A stretch of 64,000 nucleotides of DNA from Seriola aureovittata (Eukaryota > Chordata > Actinopteri > Carangiformes > Carangidae). Below the pieces are notes generated by a model. That model was not told where the DNA came from. It did no database searches and saw only the letters and a list, made by a program, of their open reading frames with translations. The stretch spans positions 14,252,385 to 14,316,384 of the forward strand of contig NC_079364.1 in assembly GCF_021018895.1 (NCBI RefSeq). Reading direction: 5' to 3'. Shown in pieces: positions 14,478 through 27,885 of this stretch (within the stretch, counting starts at the first letter, position 1; the number at the start of each line of letters is the position of its first letter). A program made the translations under genes and the position numbers.

Positions 14478-14693
14478 TTAAAGGTCCCATATTTTGCACT
14501 TTTCCAATGTTTTGAAATTTTAATACCCATGGGAAGATATATTTGTGGTTTTAAGTACCAAGACCCATGTCAGTGTAGTTTACGTCTCCTCTCTCAGGCT
14601 TCTCTCTGGAGTTCTAGCAAGATTGGTCAGCCAATTAGAAGAGACGCTCAGCGCCTCGCTTATGATTCACTTTCTACAAAGTGGCACCTTTAA
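14478..14693. mobile_element. Small TIR element (MITE-like), TTAAAGGTCCCAT ends
   Basis: The left end reads TTAAAGGTCCCATATTTTGC. The right end reads GTGGCACCTTTAA, whose reverse complement TTAAAGGTGCCAC matches the left end at 11 of 13 bases. The span is about 216 bp with no coding capacity. TTAA sits at both outer edges, so either the inverted repeat includes it or it is a TTAA target duplication. I recall AAAGGTCCCATATT as a common fish repeat end, but I do not assign a family. Confidence 0.6.
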
Positions 14694-14838
14694 CATACAT
14701 CAGTTTTATCTGATTAATTCTAAATGCATCGATGCAGCAAGAGTAGCCCACTCCCCCTCACTGAGAACATTGACATTAGCCTCTTTCACTGATTTTGTCT
14801 GGTGTGTAGACATCCAGTGTCCCCAGTATTCCCTATAA

Positions 14839-14850
14839 CACACACACACA
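14839..14850. repeat. Short (CA)n run
   Basis: About six CA units. Minor simple repeat. Confidence 0.7.
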
Positions 14851-15439
14851 CGCACTTCAGATTATAATGATTCATGATTGCACAAATAAAAAGGAGAAAT
14901 AAAGATGACTCCTGGTTGCTCTGGATCATTATTCAGTCAGTAAGGTGCAGGATAAATCTATGGTATTAAATATTGACCTAAAGCTGCAGGGTTCCTTCAT
15001 TGATTTATTCCCCTGAGCAATTCTCGCTCCAGAAAACTCTCTAACTTTTTTTTCTTTGTTGCAGCATATCCCTGCTGCTATTGATCCCTCAGATAAGTGC
15101 TTTTGGAAGTCATTTTATTGTCATGGTTGGAGGCGTTATAAAACCACAATTTCTTTGATGAATTACTCCAAATCACCCTTTATAAATATTTATCAGTCAG
15201 CTAAATTTGTGCCAATAGAGCAAAAGAAGTGCTGATGTGCCCACAGTCCTGTATGTATCCCGCTCTTGCTAAAGCTATTTTCTCTCTCGCTGCAGGCAGT
15301 TATCAGAACAATTTCAGGTTATAACAAGTTTATAACAGTGCAACCATGCGCAAACCTTCTTGTGTGCAAGATATTTATATGGGCTTTTGTCTCTCTGTGG
15401 CGCCTGAGTTTGAACAATGGAGTTAAGCATCCATTAGTC

Positions 15440-15458
15440 TTTTTTTTTTTTTTTTTTT
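15440..15458. repeat. Poly(T) tract
   Basis: Homopolymer of about 19 T. It could be the A-tail of a minus-strand retrocopy, but no element body was recognised next to it. Confidence 0.85.
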
Positions 15459-17192
15459 ACCATATCCTAAGAGTTTGAAAAATATAACTTTGAATTGGCA
15501 TGAATGCATGAAATGAGACATAACTGATGGTCAAAACCTATTTTTGACAAAAGGCTTCTGTTCCCAGACCAAAAACAGCAATATCAACATTTTCATTCAG
15601 AGCGTGGGTTCTTATTCAGAATTGGATTTGAGGGTTGGTAGTGTTTCCTTGCATCCTAATTCTGTAGTATTGGCCCAACACCGGCCTTTCTTGAATTCAC
15701 TGCAGTGTAATTGGCTGTCGCCTTGCTTATGTTTTGGAACAGCATGGCCTGAAGGACCATTCTGACTGTACTGAAATGTGCTGTGTCAGAAGTTTGTGTG
15801 TGTTGAATGTTAATAATGTGACAGCTCTTTCAATTTCTGCCAAACCCTCTGTGTGAGGGTGGCTTGGACACTGGCAAATCTTTGCACCTGTTTCTGCTCT
15901 GCATTGGGCCTGTTTGAGCCCTGTTTGTCTTTGCCTGTCTTTGCCCAGTTCTGCTTGAGTGGTTTGCTGGATGACTGCAAGCTCCATAAAAGCTCAGCAT
16001 GGACCAGGCTTTTCCTGTTTCATTGATGCTGTTTTAGACTAATGTACATACATGCATAGACATAGCTGTGGTCCAGTAGAGCTGTAATCAATGTGCCGTG
16101 CTGTCAATTCAGCTTGGAGTTGCTGCAGTTGTAAACAATGAAGATGATGATAGTAGTGAATGAGTGCAATGATGGGGAAAGGCCAGATTGAAAATGTGTT
16201 TGGTTGGATTCCCTAATTTCCACACTGAATGAAAGTGGAATCTCACAGTAACTCCTTGGACAGATAATTCCTTCGCAAATGTCAGGGAAATGAAGCTGAG
16301 CGAGGCTGCTGCAGTGCTCTGCTATGAAACTGATAAAGGTCAGTCAACATGTGCAAATCCTGCTGCAGAGTGCTTATCATCTTAATAGCTCCCTGCGTCT
16401 GGATACCGAGCACAAACCACTGTTATTAAGGCTTAATTAATTTTCCCTGCTAGGCTTGGGATGCTACAGGGTGTGTCTGGAAGTCTATCATATCTCTCAC
16501 AACATAATGTCCTGTCACACTCTGCCACACATTCACACTGCCTGGGTGTAGGGTGTTGTACACACAGAAATGACTGTCATTACAGAGTTCAGTATTAGTT
16601 CATGGCACCTCATTTGACCTGTCATACGCGCCTATCCACAGCCCTTCTTTGATTTTATTCTTTGGATTCTACAGAAACATATCATCTTCACTCTAACAAC
16701 TTGCTGATAGTAATAACATATTGGTTATAGCTAATTCAGTTGGCTCGGAAATGAAGACAGCAGTCAGACTAAATTAAATGACTGCTGTTGTGTGTTCTCT
16801 GGTGATTAGTAGAATTGCACAACATTGATTGGTGTTTTATTTCACTCAGAGCTACAGTGTACTGTAAGGCCAAATGCAGGCAACTATATGACTTTTATTA
16901 CACCACACTGGTTCAAGAGATTAGTTTCCGTTCAGCTGCTGTGATTATTACAGATTCATCTTCAACCTCTTCTAATATCAATTTTATGAAACTGAGTTGT
17001 GAATTAAAAAATAGCTTATAACTTTTAATACTTAGTTTTTTTTTAACTATAGCTTATAGTGTGACAAGAAAATGATTAACAAAGTTTCCAGTTCTTAAAT
17101 ATAATCAGTTTGTTTCAACATTTCAACATTTAAAAAACTTTATGAATAATTATATGTAATTTGTGCCAGTTAAAACTATTTTTGTTCTTTTG

Positions 17193-17613
17193 TTAAAGGA
17201 GCTGTTTGTAAGTTTACTCTGTCAAGAACATGGTTTATTGCAGGTGGTGGTGATTGTCGCATGACGAGAGCTTCAGCCATCATTGTCTTTATAATGCAAG
17301 AGGTTATAATACGCCCTCTGGGCAGCGCTACATCTTCAGGGCAGATTGAAGGCTGCAGTGAGTTGCTGTCATAAAGTTACGCGACGGGCTGGGGCTATCT
17401 GGTTAGCGTGCTAACTTCAGCACAAGAAAAGATGTGATAGAGACAAGAGTTAACATTGGTGTTGCTTTCCACTGCTGGAGACAGCTCTCGGCGAGTAAAG
17501 GAATGACGTTTGAAGCTGAACTCACAATGTTTCTTTTTGACTGGTAAGTAAACAGCTGTTAATGCTAACATTGGCTATATAGGAATAGCAAAACCTACAA
17601 ATAGCTCCTTTAA
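17193..17613 (+). mobile_element. Small TIR element, copy A of a two-copy family
   Basis: The ends are TTAAAGGAGCTGTTTGTAAG and, read on the minus strand from the right, TTAAAGGAGCTATTTGTAGG: inverted repeats with two differences in 20. The interior, about 421 bp in total, aligns through most of its length with the reverse complement of 49138-49502. Shared landmarks are GTTAGCGTGCTAACTTCAG, TTGCTTTCCAC and GTAAAGGAATGA. TTAA is present at both edges, as expected for a TTAA-targeting element. No transposase is encoded, so it is a MITE-like non-autonomous copy. Confidence 0.75.
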
Positions 17614-18959
17614 TATTAAAATCAAAATATGAATTTTTAGATGGCCGTGCAAAACATATTTTAAAGGGCTTTTCAATTGTACCTTTTAAAATTCCATCTA
17701 TTATTTTGCCTTGCACTTAATTTCTTGTTTAGTTTCTTTTTGTCCAAATCTGGTGTGGCCACAGAGGTAGGAGGAAACCAGCAGAAATAATTGGCACTCT
17801 CAGTAGCTATATCTCTTTACATCTGGATTTCCTCCTGTTTCTCGAGTTTTCAGAAAACACGTTGATGCTGTAATGCTCATTATGGAGGCTACATGGAGGG
17901 AGACAAGAGACTCCTTGTGTGTGTTCACAGCACTGAAAATAATTCCTTGCCATAAGAGCTCCTGTTTCGGTATTCTCTGTGGGTTGGACCTTATTTATTG
18001 AATTAAACTGCTTCTAAATGAAATACGTGACAAAAGCTAAGGGTGAAACAGCAAACTCAAACCTCTGAAGTTGCTGCTTTTTTAGCTTCAATATTTACCA
18101 CAGGCCTACAGTATTACCACCTGCTCCCATGGTCTGCATTCCTCAGGATTAGTTTCAATTCCCTCTTAGCATAGGTCACAGGTCAATGTTACTGTTAAAC
18201 CAGTGTTTCAAAAAGTAGACACCAATGACCCTGAGGTGCCCTTGAAGGGGCTCAAGAAGTTCAAGAGGTTATTTATATTAGGTTTTTTTTTAGTATTTTA
18301 TGTCTAAGTTGTATGTGTGTGATGTGTAAGTATATTTCTGTATCCTGGTCTAAATACTCAACACGTGTGTTGACGTGTGTTTCATATAAACATTGTTGAG
18401 GCCCTGCCTAAACGAATCCACTGACAGCATAGCAGATGTTTAGCAAAAGCTGATTTGAATGCTGCAGATGTGAGAGTGAACTTTAAAATTGTACATGGAG
18501 CAACTAATTGGTGTTGTAGAGTGTGGATGACTTGACCAGTCAAAGAGGTTACTGACTGAGAAAAAGCTAAATTGCCAACATGCCCTCTTGTCTTCATTAC
18601 TTTAGTTGCAATGCTGCCACTCAGAGGATACCAGTGGCATACCACTATGACACACTAACCAAAATATATCTAAAATAAGGCAGCTTCATTACTGTAGGAA
18701 TTCAGACAGCCAAGTAGCAAACCCCAGCACCAAAGACCTGGCAATAATTGAACCAAGTAAAGAAAGACTCTTTTGACATTTTCGTCAAGACTACATTGAT
18801 GTGGTATGTGTGGTATATAGTATTTCCTCTTGAATAGCAGCTAGTAAGGTTTTATTATATTGAAAGACATGATGTTTAGCAAATTCTATTCTGGGAAAAA
18901 AGGAGAGGTAGAGAGAGGAGAGTGGAAAATGGAAAGGGAGGAGGATCTGATAAGCAACA

Positions 18960-19232
18960 GAGGTATTCCCCTGATGGGAGGGAGTTAGATCTGTACTATC
19001 CACTCAGCAAGTGTGGGGTGAAACTCTCAGACAGCACGCTTGAGCAGGAGAAAGCAGAGATAAAGAGCTCCCCCTCCTGCTCTCATCCTGCTGGCTCCAC
19101 TTTACTCTGCTCTTTGCGGATGCCAGCTGCTACGAGAGACCCTCTCTGTATCTCCCACCTGCTCCCGATAATGCAGAGAGGATTTCCGTGAACTGCAGCA
19201 ACCACAGCGAGTCTAGCAGCTGATTCACGATG
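18960..19232 (+). promoter_or_regulatory. Possible second 5' exon / promoter region (weak)
   Basis: The stretch is locally richer in G+C and CT blocks and ends in ATGATTCACTTTCTCACAGC then AG|GTGAGA, a very good donor, at 19232/19233. The short frame from ATG 19211 ends in phase 1, which does not join 22706 in frame, and upstream ATGs run into stops. If real it would be a non-coding leader, and translation could begin at the internal ATG of the 27886 exon (MSKSAAHQR). This is weak evidence without transcripts. Confidence 0.25.
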
Positions 19233-19629
19233 ATTCACTTTCTCACAGCAGGTGAGACTGTCTTTACTGCGTGCATGATACAGCAGCACAGTAAGTAGCA
19301 AACAGAAACACCAGAGATCTGTGCTAGTAGTGAGTCTTCGGTTTTGGGAGTTTTTTTTCTCAGGGAGAGTGGTGTAAATAGATACAGGAGTTGAGACTGT
19401 AAGCGGATGGTGTGATTCCTGTCTTTGATGTGTGTTGTGGAGCAGTTTGGAGCCTTTATTAGCGTGAGAAAGAGAGAGAGAGGTGTTCAAACCACAGAGC
19501 CTTGCTCCTGGTGCCCCTGCTGCCCCTGCTGTCAAGATTCAGCCCATGCGATGGACAGGGATTATCCAGAGCCTCTTGTTTCGTAAAAAAAAAAAAGGTA
19601 TAGCATGCCAGGGCTGATGTTGCAGCATT

Positions 19630-19664
19630 GAGAGAGAGAGAGAGGGAGAGAGAGAGAGAGAGAG
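19630..19664. repeat. (GA)n microsatellite, interrupted
   Basis: GA repeat with one GGG interruption, just beyond the possible leader region. Confidence 0.9.
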
Positions 19665-20447
19665 CATGTTCTCATTGTTTGAGCTGCAATGCTGCTGTTT
19701 CTTTTGAGAGGCAAAGAAATCAAAACCAGCCATTTTATTCTCAGGTTAATCCCTATTCACAGTCCAGTTTGCCTACTTTACATCAAACTCAGCTCAGTTT
19801 ATAAAAAATCCCTAGATTACAGCTCTAAACCATCCGTAAAGATAAAATTGTGTTTTTACTTCATATATGATAGTTTTTAGCTGAGACCCACCGATTTTCT
19901 CAGCGGGGATTGAACTCTTGTTTACATTATGGTAACACTTCTACTGTACATTCTTTCTCTTCTTTATCTGGCTTGATGGAAGCAGAAACTCTACTTAACC
20001 TGATGGTCACTGTTCTGGAGCTCGTTGACATAATAGTGGTGCGAGACTGTGCCCGTTTTTGGAATGAAATTCTTCCTGGAACTTGATCTGAGTCAAACAC
20101 AGAACTTTTCTGAGCATAAGTACTGTCCTTCACACAAAATATCTCTACTAAGTTTATGCCACCAATAAACATATATTTACAAAATAACTTATGCCTCACT
20201 GCTGTATCACATAATTTACTTGGGATTAATAGCTTTATACTATTTATCTATGTATGTTTTATAACCATATCCTTTTGATGCTTTTGAATTAAGAAACACC
20301 AGTTATTGATTAGAGCACGTGTGACTGTGAATGATTCTGTTATAGATTGATTGCATTCAAATCAATATGCAAATTAAAGATGAACCTGAGTTGAACCAGA
20401 AGCTGAATTGACAGACATGACTACAAGGTGATGTAGCGGATTTCCTT

Positions 20448-20464
20448 TTTTTTTTTTTTTTTTT
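20448..20464. repeat. Poly(T) tract
   Basis: A run of about 17 T with no recognised element body beside it. Confidence 0.85.
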
Positions 20465-20881
20465 ACCTCAAATACTGGTACATTATGATAATCCATAATT
20501 TATGTAGAGTCACTACACAGAATCCTAATTGTGACATTAAATGCTGGCAACCATCTGACTTCTCCTCTTTATAATCTAGAAGGCAAGACACTGTGCTAAC
20601 TCATCTGCAGCAGGAGTTCATTTTCTCCTTTGGGACACTGTTGTCACAAGCATTAATGGAAGCTATAGTTTTCTGCAAACAAATAGACCTGCTGTGCTGC
20701 AGTGTTTGTACACTAACTGGGGATGCTGCAAATTCCGTGACAAATAGTTCAGAAATAATGCGGCTAAAACAAAAGCCTCAAAGAATGCAAATTCCTAATT
20801 AACAGGGGAAGCTGGTGCAGTATTTGCCCTGTGCAGCTCAGCAAATTATGAGCTGTTACCAGGAACAAACCTGGCCAAGCC

Positions 20882-20900
20882 TGTGTGTGTATATGTCTAT

Positions 20901-20992
<92 letters not shown>
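20882..20992. repeat. Compound (GT)n microsatellite
   Basis: GT repeat of about 110 bp with TATG and TTG interruptions, so older than the pure tract at 8427. Confidence 0.95.
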
Positions 20993-20993
<1 letters not shown>

Positions 20994-22705
20994 ATGCATG
21001 TTTGTGAATGTATATGTGATCAATAGCAATTTTAACATGACTGTATGTGTAGGTTTCATATATTGTTTATATTTGATATCATGTTGTTTGTGTATGCAGA
21101 ATCGCTGAGCATCATTCCTGTTCAATACGCCCTCTGAACTTTTCTGAAATGTCAACTCATAAATCTTTCCACTCTGCTCACTTCCTTTCCCCTCCCTTTG
21201 CTGCATGGTGATGCAACGAGGCACCACTTTCTGTTTGTATCTCTGCACATAGTACTTAAACTTAACAGCTGTCCCTCAGCGGATTCACCCCTTACTGCTA
21301 GATGTGTGGTTATATATTTACCTTTGGTACACTTTAAGTGAGGATAGTGTAAACAGATTTATCTCAGCTATTTGTCTGTGCTGGTGAGTAAGTTTATGAA
21401 AAGGCAGCATGTGAATTTACCCTCTGCACAGCAGTATTTACTGAGTTTTTTTTTTTTTGCACGTGTGTGCACAGTATTTTTCAGCTTCTGAGGAAAAATA
21501 GTGTTTTGTTTTTCTTCTGTAATAGACTGTGTGATGGTGAAAGGAGAAGATAAGAGGGCAGTTGTTCAGTCAACCTGAATGGGACTAAGACTCCTGCACT
21601 TCATAACTGTTATCCTCTTACTATGACAAATAGCTGTCTCCTCACAAGCTACACCTCAGTACAGAGCTCAGACAGGCCTTTGATGCTAGATATTAGTTAT
21701 AGCAATGGGGATCCCAATGCTGGAAAGTTTATATATATTATCCATATTATGTTGTATAATATTTCTATAGATCACATGTTTTTCAAAACTTTGTATATGT
21801 CTAAGATTAAAAATGATGCTCTAAGGAGAAAGCCAGCGGCATCTTAAGGGATGTGTCACAGTTTGACACACCCATACACCTTACAGGTCCTCTGCAGTAT
21901 ACTCTCTTGTGGTTTTGTGTAAATAGTGAGAGAAATTAAATGAAATGGAGAGCTAAACACGATGAATGATTGAAGCTTAACCTTCCAAGATGGTGCGATG
22001 ATAAGTGTAGGCGTTTGATAAATACATCCACTGATTATTTTTTTATGAAGCATCAACCAGGTACATTAGGAGAAAGAAGTTTGCCAATCAGGATGTGTCA
22101 GATCAAAAGTTTGTTCGGGGCTGTTGAGCTATGTCAGCGTATTTGACAGTAGACCTAGCATAGTAGATAGACACATAGTAGATGTAGACAGTATTTCAGT
22201 AGAATACCAGTGGCATGATATTAGACTAAAAAGGATTTTGCTTTGTTTTGTCATTAAACTGTAAAAGAGCCTAAATCTTGTCCTTGCCTAATCATATGTC
22301 AATATACAATAGACAACAGCCTATAGAAAAAGAGTCATAGCATAATATTTCAGTCCTCTCAACACCAGCGGCACTAGCTACTTGTCTGTTTCTTATTCTA
22401 TCCTGTGACAGTAACATGCCTTTATGCTCTAGTTAAAGCAATGAATGGCCCCAACTAATTGAAATCGATAAAGCCTGGTGAGCCGGCTAAGGGAGAGTGC
22501 TGAGCCCTACATTTTGTGTAAAAGAATATGAGCTGTAATTCCTGACCAAGCTGTACCATAGATGTACCAACTGAGTGAGGCACTATTGTAAGCTTAGAAA
22601 CAGCTGCGCGAGGACATGATCAGACAGGAATATGATTAATGATTTGATACTTATTTTGTTTTCTCCTCCGGTGTTGTTCTCTCTCCCTCTCCCTCTGTCC
22701 TGCAG

Positions 22706-22789
22706 CCACAACCTGAGGGCTACATCGTTTCGGCATCCTGTGACTGGACAGATTTCCCCCGAAAACACAGAATACACACTACAAGACAG
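22706..22789 (+). CDS. plekha7: plekha7 exon: C-terminal half of WW2
   Basis: The acceptor is CTCTGTCCTGCAG and the donor CAG|GTGAGT. It enters in phase 2 (one base completes a codon) and leaves with two bases. It encodes HNLRATSFRHPVTGQ then ISPENTEYTLQD. This matches the third strand and tail of PLEKHA7 WW2 (family form HNQQTTxFRHPVTGQ), which includes the distal Pro. The second conserved Trp of a standard WW domain is Phe here (SFRHP), as in the family. The preceding exon with the GW residues is not visible in the window. Confidence 0.9.
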
Positions 22790-25700
22790 GTGAGTTGGTC
22801 TTTGCTCTTCCTGGTAATGATGCATCCGTGAATATATCGAGAGGTCAATTCAAGGTCATGTGGTTGGAGCCCAAAAATAGACTGGGAAGTAGTCTATCAC
22901 CCTTCTTGGTGAAGCATATGACGATAGGGGGGTTGGGTTGGAAGATTTCTATTCTGCAGTAACAAGGAGAGTGAAACCACTCGACTCTCAATTAACTGTT
23001 CATCAGAAAACTGAGTTGCAGTTATAGTCAGAACAAGAAAGGATGGGCAATGTATTTTTTTTTTAATTGAATTTATTCATTACCATCATGGTATTCATAG
23101 CCGACTCCGCACACATGTTACTGGATGTGGATCCTGGATGCTCTTTAGCTTTATTCTTTAAATTATTGCCTTAATAAAATTTATGGTAATGACACAGTTG
23201 ACAGGCACATGTGATTTTGACCACATTCATAACACATCTGGAGTCATGAATCCGTCTCATCAATCAGCCAAGCTTTGTTAATGTTGGCTTTATTATAAGA
23301 ATAATGATCCATCTGAGCTATTTCTCTCAATGTAGTCGAAGTCATAAAAGCAGAAGCCTGACTGTGTGCTCTTGACTTAAGCACTGATAGAGTTTCTACA
23401 AGGTTTTTCAGTGCCAAGCAAGTTTTTCTTAAGAAGGACACCTCTTTGATGTATTGTATATTAAATACCAGCATGTCACCTGCCTTGTTTTTATTTACTA
23501 CAGTATACAATATATTTACCTCGGCACCGCAGCTGGATTTCTTGTCATTGTTTCATTCCATTGTGTGAATCTCATCCTGCGAAACCGTCAAAGCTGTATG
23601 GCAGGTTTAGAGCACAACATAAACCGGCAGGTGTCTGATCGTATTTAAGCTGGCTGGTGTAAGATGACCATGCCTAGCAAAGATACCGCTATAGGCAGAA
23701 GCATGTTGAGTGACCTCTGCAGTCTCACTAATTAAAAGCTGTTTTGTTAAGGCAATGCAAAGCTGATTGCGATTCATCTGCACCCTCCTCTGTCATTCAT
23801 TTCCTGAAACTCCTCATTAATCCTTGTTCAGTGCTGTTGAGCCAAGGATTTGTATACCATCAAGGGGCTTTAAGCTATGGTTGCCTCACTCGCATATTTT
23901 AAACATTAACAGAATGACTCTGGTACCGACAAATGCTAGTCCTAATCTCTTTAAGCTTATTATAGTAAGAATAGCATCAGTTCTATGCCCCTCCCACAGC
24001 AAAATGACAAGGATGTCATGTAACGGGCAAGACAAGGTTAAGAAACCCAGTCATAGAACATACAGTAAGCATGTTAAAGTTTTGTCTTAGTTCTTTTTAT
24101 TTTTAAAGAAACACATCAACATATTTCCTACTTGAGCCACTGGCTGTGTTAACTGAACAGGTTGACAGAAGCTTTGTACTTACAGCAAACACATTACTAC
24201 CAAAATCAGTAAAGAGTTCTGAACAATGGCCAAGTCAGATATGTACTAAAAGAAGACAAACTGGTGTCACCTTCCCTTCGTGTTTTTGAGGCGACTAGTC
24301 TTCAGCTCACACCAGGAAATAGAGCTACCTTTGTGATACCTGTAAAAATAGTATTACATTCTTTGTAGCCTGTATTTGAAGTCTTGATCAATAACTTAAT
24401 CTGCGTTTCACCTACCCACATGACAACCCGCCCTACTTTGTGAAGGCAACCACTCTAAAAATCTATGTACTTGGCTTTTCCAATGCAGTGGATGACATAC
24501 AATGTTCAATTAGATTACATACGTGTTGCCTTTGACTTCTGGTCTTTGTGCTTAGCTAGGACACAGTAAACACACCAGAAGATTTCTACTCATTTTAAGA
24601 GCTCAGTTACTTTCTGTTAATCAGAGAAATTGTTTAAAACACCAACAAGAAATCTCCAAGCAGTTTTGACTGATAGAATTATGCTTGTAGACTGCACCAC
24701 AGCTCAGTCATTAAATAAGAAATCCAGAAGTAAAGAGATGTGAAACTTGGTGGCTTGTAAGATAAAAGTAGCTCACTGAAACTCACTCTAGCTCACACAA
24801 AAAATTCATCTTCCTATTTAATGCATCTCATTTCCACCTTCATCGCTAAAATCCTGAAGACTTGAGCGTAGTGTGTAACAGCCGGGATGCAGTCTTACTA
24901 TTCAATGTGTGCAGCGCAAGTGTGACCTCACCGCGACCTCACTGCGACTGCAAAGCGTTGCTTCTGTTCACTGACACTGTGATGTTATGGGCTTCGTTCT
25001 GTGCATAATGATATCTGGATAGGAAGTGGGTTACTTCCATGAATCACACACTCACTTCCAAGTAAGGAGGAACTCAGTGTGTTCCCTGGAGACCCCAATC
25101 AGATTGAGGACAGAGCATGAAAAAGAGCTTCAGGAGGCCCTTCCACATGGAGAGGTCGATCAGCCTTTGCTTTGCAGTCCTGAAGGCTTTGGCTTTGTTA
25201 TAGATTATCACACATGATCAATTTGTCAGATCTCTTCATGTAGACCCCCTGCCTGAAAGGATTAAAAAACGTCAAATCTGCCCTCATTTCCATCATAGCA
25301 AGAGAAGCAGAAAGAGATGGAGCTTAGAGTCTTTCCACCTTCTTGCGCTATGTGATGTGAAATATTGCCCCTCTCTAACACATGCCACAACAAATCTCCT
25401 GGGGACTGTTCCACTGACAGACGTGGTAAACAGTATGAAAGCTTCACATAAAACAGCAGAGTACCCTTCATACGACAGAAACATCCTGTAAAAATGATGG
25501 CTGCAGTCCACGCTGTGAGTGCAGACACTAAGTTTTGTTCCACTGTTATCTCTCTCTCTTTACCCTTGTTGTACCAGCATTTTTGCTTTTGGTCTCTGAC
25601 ACACATCTTTAGTTTATCTGCTTTTTTTGTTTTAGCCTTGGTGTAGTGCAGCACACAAAGCAGGAAAAAATAAGAGGTTCAGTGCTGCTTTTAACCCCTT

Positions 25701-27208
25701 TGCACAACAATGCAGGGGTCAAGTGGCAGTGTTGTCAGAGGGACAGGTCACGCATTGTTTCCCATTGTGAGCTCACTCCTACAGTCAAGAAGAGGTTCTG
25801 GGCAGTTGCATGTCAGTTATACATGGTTGACTTGCTGCAGACAAGTTCCTTTTTTATATAGAGAATTTTTACTGGCCTTTTTAACATAGGTATGCAAACA
25901 TAATTATCAGGGGAAATTAAAGGCTTTAGGCAAATTTCTAAATTCTTAAGAGGTGACATACATGATCGATGGTGGATGCTAGATGTGATCATTAGTGCAA
26001 GTCATGTTGCTGAAGCTCATTATATGAATCAGTCAGACAACACTAAGGTGCCACACGATTATTGAAAGTGAGCGTTAACATTGCTTGACTGTTGCCTGGC
26101 CTTCTCTGGCTTCCAGAGTTTAATGTCAAGTCAGATATGAATGCACAGATTGCTTTACCCACAGGCTTTGGTCTACAAGTAGTGCTTAGAAGCATCCCTG
26201 AGCACTTGTGAAATCCTGAAGCTGGGCTACAGGTTCTCAAGACTGGTAAGTTCCTCTAGTGTCAGGTAGGAACAAGAAGATGGAGCTGCAGTGGACATGT
26301 CATCACTAAAACATGTTGACAGAATTGTGGAAAAATTACCTGGTTTGTCAAATCTCAATTTCAGTTGTGACACCAATGTTAGGTCTAGAGTACGGCTTAA
26401 GCAACCCAACAGCAGTCCATGGATCTGTCCTGATTTGATTTAATGGATGGTGGTGGTAGAGCAATGAGTAGGGACACGCTAAATAACCATTTATGCTGAC
26501 TTGCTTCACCCCTTCAAATGGCTTCTTAGGGAGACAAGGAAGGTGTCACCTAAAGATGGTTCCAGGCGTGTGACAGTGACATTTTAATTCAGTGGTCTGC
26601 AAAGTCATCAGATTAGAGCACCTGTAGAATGTGACGTAACAGGCAATCTGCAGGATTTGTGGATTAAAAATCTGTTGGAACTGCATGTTATTACTTAATG
26701 AGCCTAAAATAAAATTCCCAAGAAATGTCATTGGAACCTTTTTAAATCAAACTAATCCTTGCTGGCTCCAGTTTTCCCATTATCACTGATGCATCTCCTT
26801 TTGAGCCAATAGAACAAATCGAAAGCTGCAGCAACCTGGAAAAAAAGTCCTTGAAATAATGGTAGAGAAAACTTGGTGATAAATAAACTGGAGAGAAAAT
26901 AGCTTGAAGCAACCACTCTGCCTGCAGTGCTGGACAACATGGCTCCAACCTCCATTACCAACATCAGTATTATAAGTTTCAGACAAATTTTAGACAAACG
27001 TTATTCATATTCTATTCAAACTACCCCTACCACTTAACATGTTTATGACGTGTTTGTGAAGGTTGGAGTAGGTTACTCCCTCAATTCATTCATAGAAATT
27101 ACTGTATATAAAGAGTCACACAAATGTACAATGTTGCTGACCACCTGTAGTAATTTGTATTTTGACATACGACATAATTTCTTATTATTATTTCTTATTA
27201 TTATTATA

Positions 27209-27233
27209 AATGTTAGCATGGAATGCTAACATT
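27209..27233. repeat. Short perfect hairpin AATGTTAGCAT-GGA-ATGCTAACATT
   Basis: Two 11-bp perfect arms with a 3-base loop, flanked by TTATTA repeats that extend the symmetry imperfectly. TTAGCATGCTAA-type palindromes are common inside fish repeats. No microRNA-like long stem is present. Confidence 0.6.
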
Positions 27234-27499
27234 ATTATTGCCTAAACTGAGTGAATGGTAAATGACAGAGCAGGGAGAAAAGCACTGAATATCTTGGGAC
27301 ACACAGGCAAACATAAAACATTATTATTATTACAAACATATTGTTTGTACTTTAAAACTGGACAGTGGAGCTAAAGCACCACAGTAGTTCAGCATGTAAC
27401 TTTCGAATTATACCACCAATGATGCTGACTTTAACACCTTAAATGCTTTTAATGTGTAGCCCCAATAAGCTGTCAAAAGATAATACATGTATTAGTGTA

Positions 27500-27503
<4 letters not shown>

Positions 27504-27541
<38 letters not shown>
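27504..27541. repeat. (TG)19 microsatellite
   Basis: Pure TG run in an intron. Confidence 0.95.
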
Positions 27542-27542
<1 letters not shown>

Positions 27543-27564
27543 AGAGGGTGTAACATGGGGCTTC

Positions 27565-27591
27565 TGTTTTGTTTTGTTTTGTTTTGTTTTG
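27565..27591. repeat. (TTTTG)5 microsatellite
   Basis: Five tandem TTTTG units ending in GGG. Confidence 0.9.
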
Positions 27592-27885
27592 GGCTGTTAT
27601 CTGGGTGTGTATAAGCCCTGCCCCAGGGTGAGTGTCAGACCCACTACAGTATTTTGACCACAAGGCTTCCACTGATCAACTGAAAAGCCATTGGCTGTGA
27701 CAGGTCGCATGGCGGTGTCAGGAAATAGTCATATCCTTTTATATCTGAAAGCTCAGCACAGGGCTGCGTTCTGCTATACTGCATGACTGTAGTTTGTCAA
27801 GGAACTGAGAAGAAAAAACACTATCCAGTGCTTCTCATCCTGTCTGTGTTAGTGATCCTCTTCTACGCTGCCTTCTCAACTGTAG

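Larger units (their letters stand above)
22790..27885 (+). other. Intron (WW2 exon to linker exon)
   Basis: About 5.1 kb with no supportable exon. It holds an 11-bp hairpin at 27209-27233, a (TG)n run at 27504 and a (TTTTG)n run at 27565. The rest shows nothing recognisable. Confidence 0.7.

Noticed and set aside
19083..19535. 150-codon minus-strand open frame
   Set aside because: It lies opposite the possible leader region, has no recognisable domain and includes low-complexity GA sequence; probably chance.
20815..21248. Open frames of 97 and 130 codons across the GT repeat
   Set aside because: Driven by the repeat, with no conserved flanks or splice signals.
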